A stretch of 64,000 bases of DNA from Paenibacillus fonticola DSM 21315 (GTDB lineage: Bacteria > Bacillota > Bacilli > Paenibacillales > Paenibacillaceae). The position numbers were made by a program, and so were the translations under genes. The notes under the pieces were generated by a model. That model had not been told where the DNA came from. It searched no databases and saw nothing but the letters and a program-made list of their open reading frames with translations. Positions 24,718 to 31,986 of this stretch are shown piece after piece; position 1 is the stretch's first letter; each line of letters starts with the position of its first letter. The stretch lies in contig NZ_KB907248.1 of NCBI RefSeq assembly GCF_000381905.1, positions 62,001 to 126,000 on the forward strand, written 5' to 3'.

Positions 24718-25912
24718 TTATATCAAAGTCTTCGCCTGCGAAGTCCTGGTCCACGCTATTCAGCTCCGGCCTTCGATCTGTCTCTGGCACAAGAACCGGC
24801 TTCCCTGGCGGCTTGATGATCAGACCGTCCAGCAATTTTGCGAGCTCCTTCTTGCCGATGTTCTTCTCCAGGTCGCTAATACCGAACATATCCTGAGGCT
24901 TAAGGTATTTCATCTGATCAATCTTAGCCTTCTCTAGCACCGCTCTGGCCGCCTCTTTATCCGTGATGGTTCGATTGCTCCGCCCCTCTACGAGCTTCCA
25001 GAGCGGTATCTTGTTGCCGGACTTTGCTTGGCCAAAAGCATATTCTTGGACATCCTTCGCCCAGGTCTGGAGCTGCTCAGCCACAAATAGAATCGAGCCG
25101 ATCTCTTCTGGAGTCATGAGCGCCGGATCACGAAACTCGTATTCCAAGGCTTTCATATTCTCATCAGCTCGCGCCCGGCAGTTCCCTTTCACCTTGCACC
25201 AGCGGCAATGCTCTCCAGCCTTAAACTCCCCTTCGCCGGCAAAGGCGAGCGCTGCAGCCGGCTTAACGACGGTTTCGGCCCACTCTAACAGATCCTCTAC
25301 CTGCACAATATCCGTGCTCACGCTGTCTAGCCGTGGTTGTACGATCGTCATATGGATTTCTTCAATGCCATACAGGTAATCGTATTCCTGCCAAGCACCC
25401 AGGGCGTAGAGCCTCATTTGCGGATTATCGAAGGCTGATACGGGGACGCCCTTGCCGTATTTCAGATCAATCACGTCCATAACCCCATCAGAGATGATGA
25501 TGACGTCCCCCGTGCCATACCCTTCAGGTACCCATTCGCTAAAGTCCAGCCGCTGCTCAAACATGATTACGGCATCCTGAGAACGGACCTTAGCCGCTAG
25601 AAAGCGTTCCGCTACAATGTCCACGTAGTCGTTAACGGCGTTCTCCATTTCAGGACCGTAGTACGTACTAACCATAGCCTCCGCTAACGCTGTCTCCAGC
25701 TCCTTACGCCGAGCTGAATTATTAGGGATAAGCAATTGCTGCAGCTTTACCTCTGACAACTCATGAGCTGCTGTGCCCTCGTCGGCATATTCACTCCGTT
25801 TTTCTGTGACTTTCTCCGTAAGCCGGGCACTTGGCGGGCAGGCAATCCAGCGGCTGGCCCCCGAAGCACCTAGCAGGGCATGCGCCCGCTCTGCGTGTGC
25901 TGGGGCACTCAT
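24710..25912 (-). CDS. DUF2800 protein (RecB/Cas4-like nuclease)
   Basis: A 400-residue protein of the DUF2800 family, in the PD-(D/E)XK superfamily. Visible elements are the N-terminal SGASRWIACPPSARLTE, the catalytic core VMDVIDLKYGKG (Asp and Glu/Lys region) and a C-terminal cysteine group (EHCRWCKVKGNCRARA) that could hold an iron-sulfur cluster as in Cas4. It probably processes DNA ends in phage recombination with the DUF2815 protein, which is encoded directly downstream with an eight-base overlap. Confidence 0.85.
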   Translation of the reverse strand: MSAPAHAERAHALLGASGASRWIACPPSARLTEKVTEKRSEYADEGTAAHELSEVKLQQLLIPNNSARRKELETALAEAMVSTYYGPEMENAVNDYVDIVAERFLAAKVRSQDAVIMFEQRLDFSEWVPEGYGTGDVIIISDGVMDVIDLKYGKGVPVSAFDNPQMRLYALGAWQEYDYLYGIEEIHMTIVQPRLDSVSTDIVQVEDLLEWAETVVKPAAALAFAGEGEFKAGEHCRWCKVKGNCRARADENMKALEYEFRDPALMTPEEIGSILFVAEQLQTWAKDVQEYAFGQAKSGNKIPLWKLVEGRSNRTITDKEAARAVLEKAKIDQMKYLKPQDMFGISDLEKNIGKKELAKLLDGLIIKPPGKPVLVPETDRRPELNSVDQDFAGEDFDING

Positions 25913-26328
25913 AGCGCCTCCAGCTTGGCATAGATCGCATCAACGTCCTTATCTTCAACGGCGCTCATGTTGGCATAGCCGAACTCCGTGAGGATCTTCT
26001 TAATCTTCGGTTTTGTAGATGCATCCACTGCCGAGAGATCTTTAGCGAAAGCCCTGAGCTCAACAAGAGTATGTTTAGGATCAGCGCCCTCCTGAGTTTC
26101 ATCGTTGCCGCCAGAATCATCATCTTTAGATTCAACATCGACCTTCTTCTCTTCCGGTTCTTCCTTTTTCTTAGGAGCCTGCTTTCTGGACGGCTTTTTC
26201 GGCTCATCTGTTGATGCTGTAGAGGTAGCCTCTAACACGGCTTGTCCAACAAAAGCGGCTGACAAAATAGCAAATTCCTCAATTGCTTGTGTGGCACTCT
26301 CGCCGTTGATCGTAATTTGAACTGGCAT
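25909..26328 (-). CDS. Phage protein with lysine/glutamate-rich linker
   Basis: A 139-residue protein. Residues 1-45 are a short folded part (PVQITINGESATQAIEEF), residues 45-90 are a charged linker (KKEEPEEKKVDVESKDDD), and the C-terminal 45 residues are helical (ELRAFAKDLSAVDASTKPKIK). Databases often label such proteins as rRNA biogenesis rrp5-like, a name without functional support. It is coupled to the DUF2800 gene by ATGA, so it may be part of the recombination unit. Confidence 0.65.
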   Translation of the reverse strand: MPVQITINGESATQAIEEFAILSAAFVGQAVLEATSTASTDEPKKPSRKQAPKKKEEPEEKKVDVESKDDDSGGNDETQEGADPKHTLVELRAFAKDLSAVDASTKPKIKKILTEFGYANMSAVEDKDVDAIYAKLEAL

Positions 26329-26351
26329 GTATAAGTCCTCCTAAAATATAA

Positions 26352-26606
26352 TTAATGATTTCTATGAAGCCGAATAATATCAGAACCGCATTTGGAACAA
26401 ACAGGCTTGCCAAACAGGTGCTTAAGATCTGTCGTATCCTCGCAAAAGAAGCAGCCTGGCTGATACTTCCGAAGAATGATTTTGTCACCATCAACGAAGA
26501 TTTCGAGCGGATCCTGTTCAGCGATTCCCAGGGTCTCTCGCAGCTCCTTTGGCAGAACCACGCGCCCAAGATTATCAATCTTGCGAACAATTCCAGTAGC
26601 TTTCAT
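26352..26606 (-). CDS. AbrB-family DNA-binding protein
   Basis: An 84-residue protein. Residues 1-47 match the SpoVT/AbrB swapped-hairpin domain (MKATGIVRKIDNLGRVVLPKELR, with IILRKYQPG). Residues 48-84 carry two CxxC pairs (CFFCED, VCSKCGSD) that may bind zinc. AbrB proteins are transition-state regulators, and phage copies can modulate host or phage early genes. It is first of the next cluster after a gap, with a GGAAA ribosome site. Confidence 0.85.
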   Translation of the reverse strand: MKATGIVRKIDNLGRVVLPKELRETLGIAEQDPLEIFVDGDKIILRKYQPGCFFCEDTTDLKHLFGKPVCSKCGSDIIRLHRNH

Positions 26607-26675
26607 ATTGCTTTTTCCTTTCTGCCAGTGGTAAACTGGCCTTAGATATGGTTTGATTTGCAGCTTCCCGGGCTC

Positions 26676-26798
26676 CTACCCCGCAGGAAGCTGTTTTTCT
26701 TTTTGCCAGCGTTTCGCGTTCTCGCTTGCCGCATATCGCAGGCACACCATGCGTTCATCTTTCGTCAGTTCAAGCCAAACATCACGTGTTACGTTCAT
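26676..26798 (-). CDS. Small phage protein (40 aa)
   Basis: A 40-residue gene beginning MNVTRDVWLELTKDERM and ending LPAG, with the ribosome site AAAGGGGGTGA upstream of the ATG. It is basic and helical with a Trp-rich pattern (DVWLEL, KRWQKEK). It lies 18 bases after the zinc-finger gene and 70 bases before the AbrB gene. No function is known. Confidence 0.5.
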   Translation of the reverse strand: MNVTRDVWLELTKDERMVCLRYAASENAKRWQKEKQLPAG

Positions 26799-26816
26799 TT
26801 TCCTGTTCACCCCCTT

Positions 26817-27011
26817 TCAAGATTTTGCTCTTTCTAGTTGAGCCCCTAATGATTGAAGATGTTGCCCAGTCGGGCACTCGTTATTGCAGTACCTATCAGT
26901 TTTTGAAAAGATACTGCCGTACATTTTGTTCAATTCGGCCCGTTTAGTACATACCGCACATTGCGTATCTAACAGATCACCGATAGCGTACACGGCTTGC
27001 TTTCGGTTCAC
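26817..27011 (-). CDS. Small zinc-finger protein
   Basis: A 64-residue protein starting with GTG after AAAGGGGA. Two cysteine pairs, CAVC and CNNEC, lie about 20 residues apart, which resembles a zinc ribbon. Similar small proteins sit in the early operons of many Firmicute phages. Their role is unknown; regulation or recombination is possible. Confidence 0.65.
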   Translation of the reverse strand: MNRKQAVYAIGDLLDTQCAVCTKRAELNKMYGSIFSKTDRYCNNECPTGQHLQSLGAQLERAKS

Positions 27012-27014
27012 GGC

Positions 27015-27194
27015 TCAATCCCCTTTCAAAAGATCATCGCGAATCTCTTCGACATCGAGCATAGCGCCTTGCAATACCGATAAGCCGGTGTAGTTAAAGG
27101 CTGATAGAGACTTACGCGCCCGCCGAAGGTAATCTATAGCAACATTAAGTTGAGCGGTAGCGTTCTCTGCCTGCACTTTATCCTCGTTGGTCAT
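27015..27194 (-). CDS. Small helical phage protein
   Basis: A 59-residue, mostly helical protein (ATAQLNVAIDYLRRARKSL). The ATG at 27194 is chosen over an upstream TTG (27212) and ATG (27200) because GGAGGG lies six bases before it. It overlaps the upstream gene. No family is recognised. Confidence 0.55.
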   Translation of the reverse strand: MTNEDKVQAENATAQLNVAIDYLRRARKSLSAFNYTGLSVLQGAMLDVEEIRDDLLKGD

Positions 27195-27375
27195 CTTCAT
27201 CCCTCCCCGCAATCACCGTCTTAGCTCCCAGCACCCGAAGCAGACAAGGCGTTGAGCAGATCAGATCATGTCCTTTCTTCCAGACCGCTTGGCCGAAGAA
27301 TATTTCAGCGTTACAATCGGGATCCGCACAAATGTCGATTACTTCGTTAGAATCCAAGTCGAGTACCTTACTCAT
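27178..27375 (-). CDS. Small Cys-rich phage protein
   Basis: A 65-residue protein with four cysteines (DICADPDC, then ICSTPC) arranged as a possible zinc ribbon around a strand (AVWKKGHDLIC). It has an AAAGGA ribosome site and overlaps the next gene. Function is unknown. Confidence 0.6.
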   Translation of the reverse strand: MSKVLDLDSNEVIDICADPDCNAEIFFGQAVWKKGHDLICSTPCLLRVLGAKTVIAGRDEDDQRG

Positions 27376-27381
27376 AGGCTG

Positions 27382-27681
27382 TTACCGTCCTTTCTTGTAA
27401 TTTGCGGCTCTCTGTTCAGCGCGCCAAGCTTCGAGATCCGAACTCCTGAACTTAATCGCTGGTTTTCGTGATCCCGAGATTCCAAACCGTTCATGTGGGA
27501 TACTCCCCTCCTGACACATTCGGTAGATCAGCTTTTTGGAAACCCCGAGAAGCTCCGCCGCTTCTCGAACATCGAGCGTACGATCAGTAGTATAGGAAGG
27601 GAGAGAGGCCAAGATTCGATGCTCTGCAGCTGCTACCTCCTCGGCTACAATGGCTCGGATTGCATCTTCTAAGCCGATCAT
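27382..27681 (-). CDS. Excisionase-like helix-turn-helix protein
   Basis: A 99-residue protein. Residues about 34-75 match the HTH_17 / excisionase fold (LDVREAAELLGVSKKLIYRMCQ followed by a basic wing, ISGSRKPAIKFRSSDL). Such proteins bend att-site DNA and steer the integrase to excision. It is coupled to the Rha gene by ATGA, in the early lytic operon, as expected for an excisionase. The integrase is on the other side of the switch. Confidence 0.75.
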   Translation of the reverse strand: MIGLEDAIRAIVAEEVAAAEHRILASLPSYTTDRTLDVREAAELLGVSKKLIYRMCQEGSIPHERFGISGSRKPAIKFRSSDLEAWRAEQRAANYKKGR

Positions 27682-28436
27682 GATGCTTCAACCTCAATCC
27701 GATTTGCGACGGCCATTTCCTTTACTATGGCGAAATAGATTTCAGCCAGACGGCCATCTTCAAAAATCACGTCCAAGTTATTGATCTTATCAATTTTTGA
27801 TTTTGCCAATCCTTCAAGAGCTAGCCGTTGCTTCTTGTTTGTAACCCGTTTCGCTAAGTCGCACCGTGCCCGTTCTTCCAGCTTTTTATAGCTTTCTGTA
27901 CGCACATCTTGATACGAGCCGACGCCGCCGGCAGATTGAGCAATCTTATTGAGAAGCTGATTAACCTTCTTTCTGGCGTCCGTTGGATTAAGCGCAAGAA
28001 TGTCTTTAATGTCCTCCTGCTGTTTCTCGGTACGTTCGATCCTCGACTCGACTAAGGATAAGCGACGTTCCTGTTCAACAAGCTGCTGCGCCGAAGCAAG
28101 CAATACTTCCAATTGTGTTCTAGGAGATTTGTTCAACTCATCGCGCATCCGATTAAACTCAGAAATGTACAGTTCTTTAAACATTGCAGCCTCTTTGCCC
28201 GTATAGCCCATGACTAGGAACGAGAATCCATCTTGTGTGATGATGTATTTTGGATAAGAGCGACCTCGATCGTTGATGTAAGTTGAGTGCTCAAAATTGA
28301 GCCGTGAAAATTCCTCGCTGCATTCCAAAGTTTCGATGTCGCGCAATACATTTTTGTGTTCCTTGCCAAATGTCTCTGCCACCGTTAGGCTATCTGTTAC
28401 CGTCTTGCCGTTTTCAATAAATACTAATTGGTTCAT
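27678..28436 (-). CDS. Rha-family antirepressor-like protein with ORF6C-like end
   Basis: A 252-residue protein. Residues 1-95 match the Rha domain (VTDSLTVAETFGKEHKNVLRDIE, then FSFLVMGYTGKEA). A coiled coil follows (residues about 110-150) and then an ORF6C-like C-terminus with KVNQLLNKIAQ and a basic end. Rha proteins are phage regulators that interfere with host or phage repressors. It overlaps both its neighbours by ATGA, in an operon with a Cro-like gene and the excisionase-like gene. Confidence 0.85.
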   Translation of the reverse strand: MNQLVFIENGKTVTDSLTVAETFGKEHKNVLRDIETLECSEEFSRLNFEHSTYINDRGRSYPKYIITQDGFSFLVMGYTGKEAAMFKELYISEFNRMRDELNKSPRTQLEVLLASAQQLVEQERRLSLVESRIERTEKQQEDIKDILALNPTDARKKVNQLLNKIAQSAGGVGSYQDVRTESYKKLEERARCDLAKRVTNKKQRLALEGLAKSKIDKINNLDVIFEDGRLAEIYFAIVKEMAVANRIEVEAS

Positions 28437-28645
28437 TTCAATACCTCGCTTTCTTCTTTTGGGATTACTGCCAATTCAAGTCCCAGCGTGTCACACACCT
28501 TCCGCATGGAATCTTCATTCCAGCGTCGGTTTCCGTTAAGTAGATTATGGATATACTGAGGGGAATGCCCTGTAAGCCTAGCTAACTCAGAAGGATTCAG
28601 GTTACGGTCCACAAGTCTGTGCTTGATAGCGATCGAAAATTCCAA
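28433..28645 (-). CDS. Cro-like helix-turn-helix regulator
   Basis: A 70-residue protein starting with TTG after AAAGGAGG. Residues about 12-55 form a Cro/CI-type helix-turn-helix (LNPSELARLTGHSPQYIHNLLNG). It is the first gene of the leftward early operon, divergent from the CI-like repressor across a 240-bp operator region. It likely acts as the lytic-side regulator. Confidence 0.8.
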   Translation of the reverse strand: MEFSIAIKHRLVDRNLNPSELARLTGHSPQYIHNLLNGNRRWNEDSMRKVCDTLGLELAVIPKEESEVLK

Positions 28646-28672
28646 TGTATACTCAACCTCCTTTCTGGATAT

Positions 28673-28702
28673 ATTGTATTCTATATGGATAGTATCCGTA
28701 AA
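28673..28702 (-). promoter_or_regulatory. Predicted early lytic promoter (leftward)
   Basis: On the minus strand the -35 is TTTACG (28702-28697) and the -10 is TACAAT (28678-28673), with an 18-bp spacer. An operator-like 11-mer (28681-28691) lies between them, so repressor binding would block the promoter. The Cro-like gene follows. Confidence 0.5.
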
Positions 28703-28835
28703 GGATTAAAAGTATCCAAATAGAACTAAAAAAGCGATATTTAGAGCATTTTTAGGATTTTATTTAAATAAACATCCTATTTGCTTTAAATATCGCCATT
28801 TTAAGTTTATTTTAGTTTGAAATCTATCCAAATAG
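28681..28835. promoter_or_regulatory. Repressor operator sites of the genetic switch
   Basis: The 11-mer TATCCAAATAG occurs at 28713-28723 and 28825-28835, and a one-base variant (TATCCATATAG) in reverse at 28681-28691. Related GGAT/ATCC half-sites flank them. One site lies inside the predicted lytic promoter and one inside the predicted repressor promoter. The layout fits CI-type mutual control. Confidence 0.6.
28734..28796. repeat. 63-bp imperfect palindrome between the divergent switch promoters
   Basis: Outer arms GCGATATTTA / TAAATATCGC match perfectly, and inner parts (AGCA...AGGAT) match with one or two differences around the centre TTTAAA. The sequence is strongly AT-rich. It could form a hairpin, bind a dimeric regulator, or insulate the two promoters. 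Confidence 0.75.
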
Positions 28836-28845
28836 ATGATATTAT
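28817..28845 (+). promoter_or_regulatory. Predicted promoter of the CI-like repressor gene
   Basis: The -35 is TTGAAA (28817-28822) and the -10 is TATTAT (28840-28845), with a 17-bp spacer. The operator TATCCAAATAG sits inside the spacer, suggesting autoregulation. The GTG start of the repressor lies at 28883. Confidence 0.55.
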
Positions 28846-28882
28846 AATTAACAAACTAATCAATAAGGAGAGAAAAACATTC

Positions 28883-29536
28883 GTGAAAGTACCTTCGGAT
28901 AGAATCAGAAAGACTCGTCGATTTTTAGACTTAACCGGGGCTGAGGTTGCGGAGAAGTTAGGGATATCTACTCAATATTACTACAATATAGAACGAGGAC
29001 GCAGAAACCTAAGTGCAGAGCTAGCTATAAAATTAGCTGATATATTCAATGTCTCGTTGGATTATTTACTTGGTAAATCAATTTACGCTTTAATTGAAGA
29101 CAGACTTTCCCAACTTGACATGTCTATAGAAGAGTTGGCGAAGTTAACTGAGTTGCCTGAATCATTTCTAAGAGGTCTTGATACATTGCCGCCCGCTCCT
29201 TGGGATTATGAACCCGGTGAAATGCTTGATCGACTCGCTAAAGCTCTTAAAATGGATACCAAAGTTTTAACAGCCGCTTACGCGCGCCAAGAACCACCCG
29301 GGTATGACGGGCCTTCTCTAAGCCCTGAGGAAACATTTGCGAAGCTCCAAGACGATTTTGCAAATGAAAAATTTGATGAACCTGAAACGATAACGACTCA
29401 TCATGACGGTTTAACAGAAGAAGAAATTCTCACTTTAGCCGCCCACCAGGTCGGCCATGAAGGAAAATTAACAGAGGAGCAACTATCCCAGATTAAACTA
29501 GCCATGAAAATTGCCCTCATGAAAAACGATAAGTAA
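28883..29536 (+). CDS. CI-like phage repressor (XRE family)
   Basis: A 217-residue protein. The GTG at 28883 is chosen because AAGGAG lies just upstream; a longer frame from 28817 would run through the promoter. Residues about 10-60 form an XRE helix-turn-helix (LTGAEVAEKLGISTQYYYNIERGRRNLS). A second small helical motif follows (MSIEELAKLTELPESFL), then a linker and a helical C-terminus. It has no LexA-type peptidase motif. It is followed by an ImmA-like protease gene, so inactivation probably works through that protease instead of RecA. Confidence 0.85.
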   Translation: MKVPSDRIRKTRRFLDLTGAEVAEKLGISTQYYYNIERGRRNLSAELAIKLADIFNVSLDYLLGKSIYALIEDRLSQLDMSIEELAKLTELPESFLRGLDTLPPAPWDYEPGEMLDRLAKALKMDTKVLTAAYARQEPPGYDGPSLSPEETFAKLQDDFANEKFDEPETITTHHDGLTEEEILTLAAHQVGHEGKLTEEQLSQIKLAMKIALMKNDK

Positions 29537-29557
29537 CCGCATCTGGGGGATGGATAC

Positions 29558-30028
29558 ATGAACAGCTATGAAGAACTGAAACAAGAGGTCACGATCACGT
29601 TTGACGATCAGGCGGCGCTCCCGGAGTGGTTGAGGGGGATTTACATTGAATCAGGTGTGGGGAACATGATACTACTCAACCGGAACCTTGAAACCGATCG
29701 GGAGCGTAAATGCATTTTGTCTGAAGAAATGGGACATCAGCATAAAACTGTTGGGGATATCACAGATCAGTCAAAGTTGGAAAACCAGCAGCAAGAGTTG
29801 CGAGCGAGGCAGTGGGGGTATGAGAGACTTGTCCCGCTGTCTGCGATCGTACAAGCCTTTCACGCTAGAGTTAGAGGAAGGTATGAGATTGCGGAGTTTC
29901 TTGATGTGACTGAGGAGTTTTTACAGGCAAGCATTGACCGCTATCGTAATAAATATGGACTTTACACCATCTGGAATAATTACATAATTTATTTCGATCC
30001 TCTCGGCGTAGCTGAGATATTCGAATAA
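29558..30028 (+). CDS. ImmA/IrrE-like metalloprotease, variant active site
   Basis: A 156-residue protein with a GGGGGA ribosome site, 22 bases after the repressor gene. Layout and size match the ImmA/IrrE family that cleaves the paired repressor. The usual HExxH is here SEEMGHQH, so the first histidine is replaced by serine while the glutamate and a later histidine remain. Activity may use a different zinc ligand or be lost. The C-terminal part (YDPLGVAEIFE-like end) is helical. It probably relieves repression after DNA damage, as in ICEBs1. Confidence 0.75.
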   Translation: MNSYEELKQEVTITFDDQAALPEWLRGIYIESGVGNMILLNRNLETDRERKCILSEEMGHQHKTVGDITDQSKLENQQQELRARQWGYERLVPLSAIVQAFHARVRGRYEIAEFLDVTEEFLQASIDRYRNKYGLYTIWNNYIIYFDPLGVAEIFE

Positions 30029-30103
30029 CCTTTGCGCTTTCCAGCCGCAAGGCTGTTTAAATATACTCTAAAATAGAACATACGTTTGGAGTGATGTATT
30101 AAA

Positions 30104-31393
30104 ATGGCAAAAGGCAGTATTGAGAAACGAGGAACGGATACCTGGAGACTGACGATTGATCTTGGGTATAACGCCGATGGATCTCGTAACCGACCTAGGA
30201 AACCCGTCACGGTTGATGATCCTGAAATCCTGAACTCGAAAAAACTCCTAAAAAAATATCTCGATGATGAGCTTTACAAATTCAGAAAAGAAGTCGAGTC
30301 AGGAGAGTACATCAAACCCGAGAAAATGACGTTTGAGCAGTTTGTAATTAACGAATGGATGGAAAAATACGCCACAGACACGGATAACCTCTCCCCTGCC
30401 ACCTTAGCTAACTATGAGAGAGTGATCCACACCAGATTAATTCCAGTGTTCGGCCACAAGCAACTAGATGAAATCCGAACGCTCAGCATCGTCACATTTT
30501 TGAAAAACTTGGAAAAGCCAGGGGCCAGACTGCCTCCAAAAACCGGGAAGCCTCTCACAGAAAAACAACTTAAGAGGTTAGCGGAGCCTCTGGATGCAGG
30601 AACGATTGGCTACGTTCATCGCGTACTCAAGAATATATTTACACGAGCAACCGAATGGCAACTTATTAAGACTAACCCGATGGAAGGCGTCAAAAAACCT
30701 GCTGACAAAAATGTGAGAGAAAAAATGATTGCGCAGCGGATTAGCCCGCAATATTATGATGAAGATGAGGCTCAACAGGTAGTTGATGCTCTGTATAAAG
30801 AGAGCAGAAAATGGAGGTTATTTATTCTAGGTTCTATGATCGGAGGTTGCCGACGAGGAGAGCTTAACGGACTTGAATGGCCATTCGTGAATTACGAACA
30901 GGATATCATCACGATCGAGAACAACATCCCGTATACTAACAACGGACAGGCCGTTGAGAAAGATCCTAAATCTATTGCCTCGTTCAGAGACGTAGACATG
31001 CCAAAGTGGTACATGGATGAGTTGGCCAAGTATGAAGAGGAATGGCATAGAGAAAAAGAGTTTCTCGGGGATCAATGGGAAGGCGGAAAACGACAATTCG
31101 TATTCCACAACGGTAAAGGAAAACCGTACTATTACCAACATGCTTCAAAGTGGTGGAGACGATTTTGCGAGCGCCACGGGATTCGTTATATCAAATTTCA
31201 CGGTTTGCGACACAGCTCCGGTACACTCCTTCTGGAGGACGAGGACGATGCAAATGTTGATTCGATCTTAATGGCAATACAGCGACGACTAGGTCACGCT
31301 CGGCTATCTACGACTAGTGATATTTATGTCCATGTTACCAAAAAAGTAAAGAAACGTACTGCAGGTAAATTTGATAAATTTGCAAGAAAATAA
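30104..31393 (+). CDS. int: Tyrosine integrase
   Basis: A 429-residue tyrosine recombinase. N-terminal arm-binding domain (AKGSIEKRGTDTWRLTIDLG), then a core-binding SAM-like domain (FEQFVINEWMEKYATD), then the catalytic domain with the first Arg in GGCRRGELNGLEW, the HGLRHSSGT box and the final Tyr in LGHARLSTTSDIYVHV. All catalytic residues appear intact. It is the last phage gene next to the tRNA-Val gene, the usual position for integration at a tRNA 3' end. Confidence 0.95.
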   Translation: MAKGSIEKRGTDTWRLTIDLGYNADGSRNRPRKPVTVDDPEILNSKKLLKKYLDDELYKFRKEVESGEYIKPEKMTFEQFVINEWMEKYATDTDNLSPATLANYERVIHTRLIPVFGHKQLDEIRTLSIVTFLKNLEKPGARLPPKTGKPLTEKQLKRLAEPLDAGTIGYVHRVLKNIFTRATEWQLIKTNPMEGVKKPADKNVREKMIAQRISPQYYDEDEAQQVVDALYKESRKWRLFILGSMIGGCRRGELNGLEWPFVNYEQDIITIENNIPYTNNGQAVEKDPKSIASFRDVDMPKWYMDELAKYEEEWHREKEFLGDQWEGGKRQFVFHNGKGKPYYYQHASKWWRRFCERHGIRYIKFHGLRHSSGTLLLEDEDDANVDSILMAIQRRLGHARLSTTSDIYVHVTKKVKKRTAGKFDKFARK

Positions 31394-31516
31394 ATAAGTA
31401 CCATACAGTTTATTTCAGTCTAAATAAGTCCATAACCACTGAATTCCAAGCACGATTAACTCCGTTTTGTCCCCAAAATGTCCCCAGTGGCCTTTTTCTA
31501 GGAGATCAACGTTACA

Positions 31517-31553
31517 TATAAAAAGAAAAGAAGCCTTATGTATCAAGGCTTCT
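31517..31553 (-). terminator. Rho-independent terminator after tRNA-Val
   Basis: On the minus strand a 9-bp stem (AGAAGCCTT / AAGGCTTCT) followed by TTTTCTTTT. It lies six bases after the tRNA 3' end. Confidence 0.8.
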
Positions 31554-31600
31554 CGGTGATGATCTGTAGTGGGCTCGAACCACTGACCCCCACCCTGTCA
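31553..31600. other. Likely prophage attachment junction (attR) at tRNA-Val 3' end
   Basis: The integrase gene ends 167 bases from the 3' end of tRNA-Val, the usual geometry of a prophage inserted at a tRNA. The second copy of the core should be beyond the left edge of the window, so the exact boundaries cannot be given. Confidence 0.4.
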
Positions 31601-31632
31601 AGATGGTGCTCTCCCAGCTGAGCTAACAGATC
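31560..31632 (-). tRNA. tRNA-Val(GAC)
   Basis: A 73-nt cloverleaf: acceptor GATCTGT / ACAGATC, D stem GCTC / GAGC, anticodon loop TTGACAG (anticodon GAC) on stem CCATC / GGTGG, and T arm AGTGG-TTCGAGC-CCACT. CCA is not encoded. It is the likely integration target of the prophage. Confidence 0.95.
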
Positions 31633-31986
31633 AGATTAATAAGTGAAGACAAAAACTATCATAACAGGATGGAGCGAGATTGTCAACATTTTTTTATTGA
31701 AAAATACGCTGCGGGTTGCCTCCCTGTTCCCCTAGCCAATTCATTGAATTTTCTAATTATCCGATATAGGTTATAAGAGTCGGTAAAGATTCAACGAACC
31801 CTGTAATGCCACTTGCATTAAGGGTTCTTTGTGCATTTTTACTCTACTGGGAATTTTTTTGCAAGAGTATGGAAATATTTTGTTCAGAGATTGTATAGAT
31901 TGATAGTCTATAGTATTTATTGGAAGTTTATTTGGAAGAATTGAAAGTATTGGAACAGATGTTAATACATATGCAGGGAGAGCGCG
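31633..31986. other. Intergenic region with orphan hairpin and an inverted repeat
   Basis: About 350 bases without a gene. A strong hairpin (GAACCCT / AGGGTTC plus TAATGC / GCATTA, 31796-31827) with T residues after it on the plus strand looks like a terminator, but no plus-strand host gene precedes it here; the prophage may have separated them. At 31894-31912 the inverted repeat TATAGA / TCTATA sits in a possible promoter for the response regulator gene. Confidence 0.4.

Noticed and set aside
26661-26705. Hairpin with T-run on the plus strand inside the 40-aa phage gene
   Set aside because: No plus-strand gene precedes it, and on the minus strand no T-run follows; probably chance or a minor structure.
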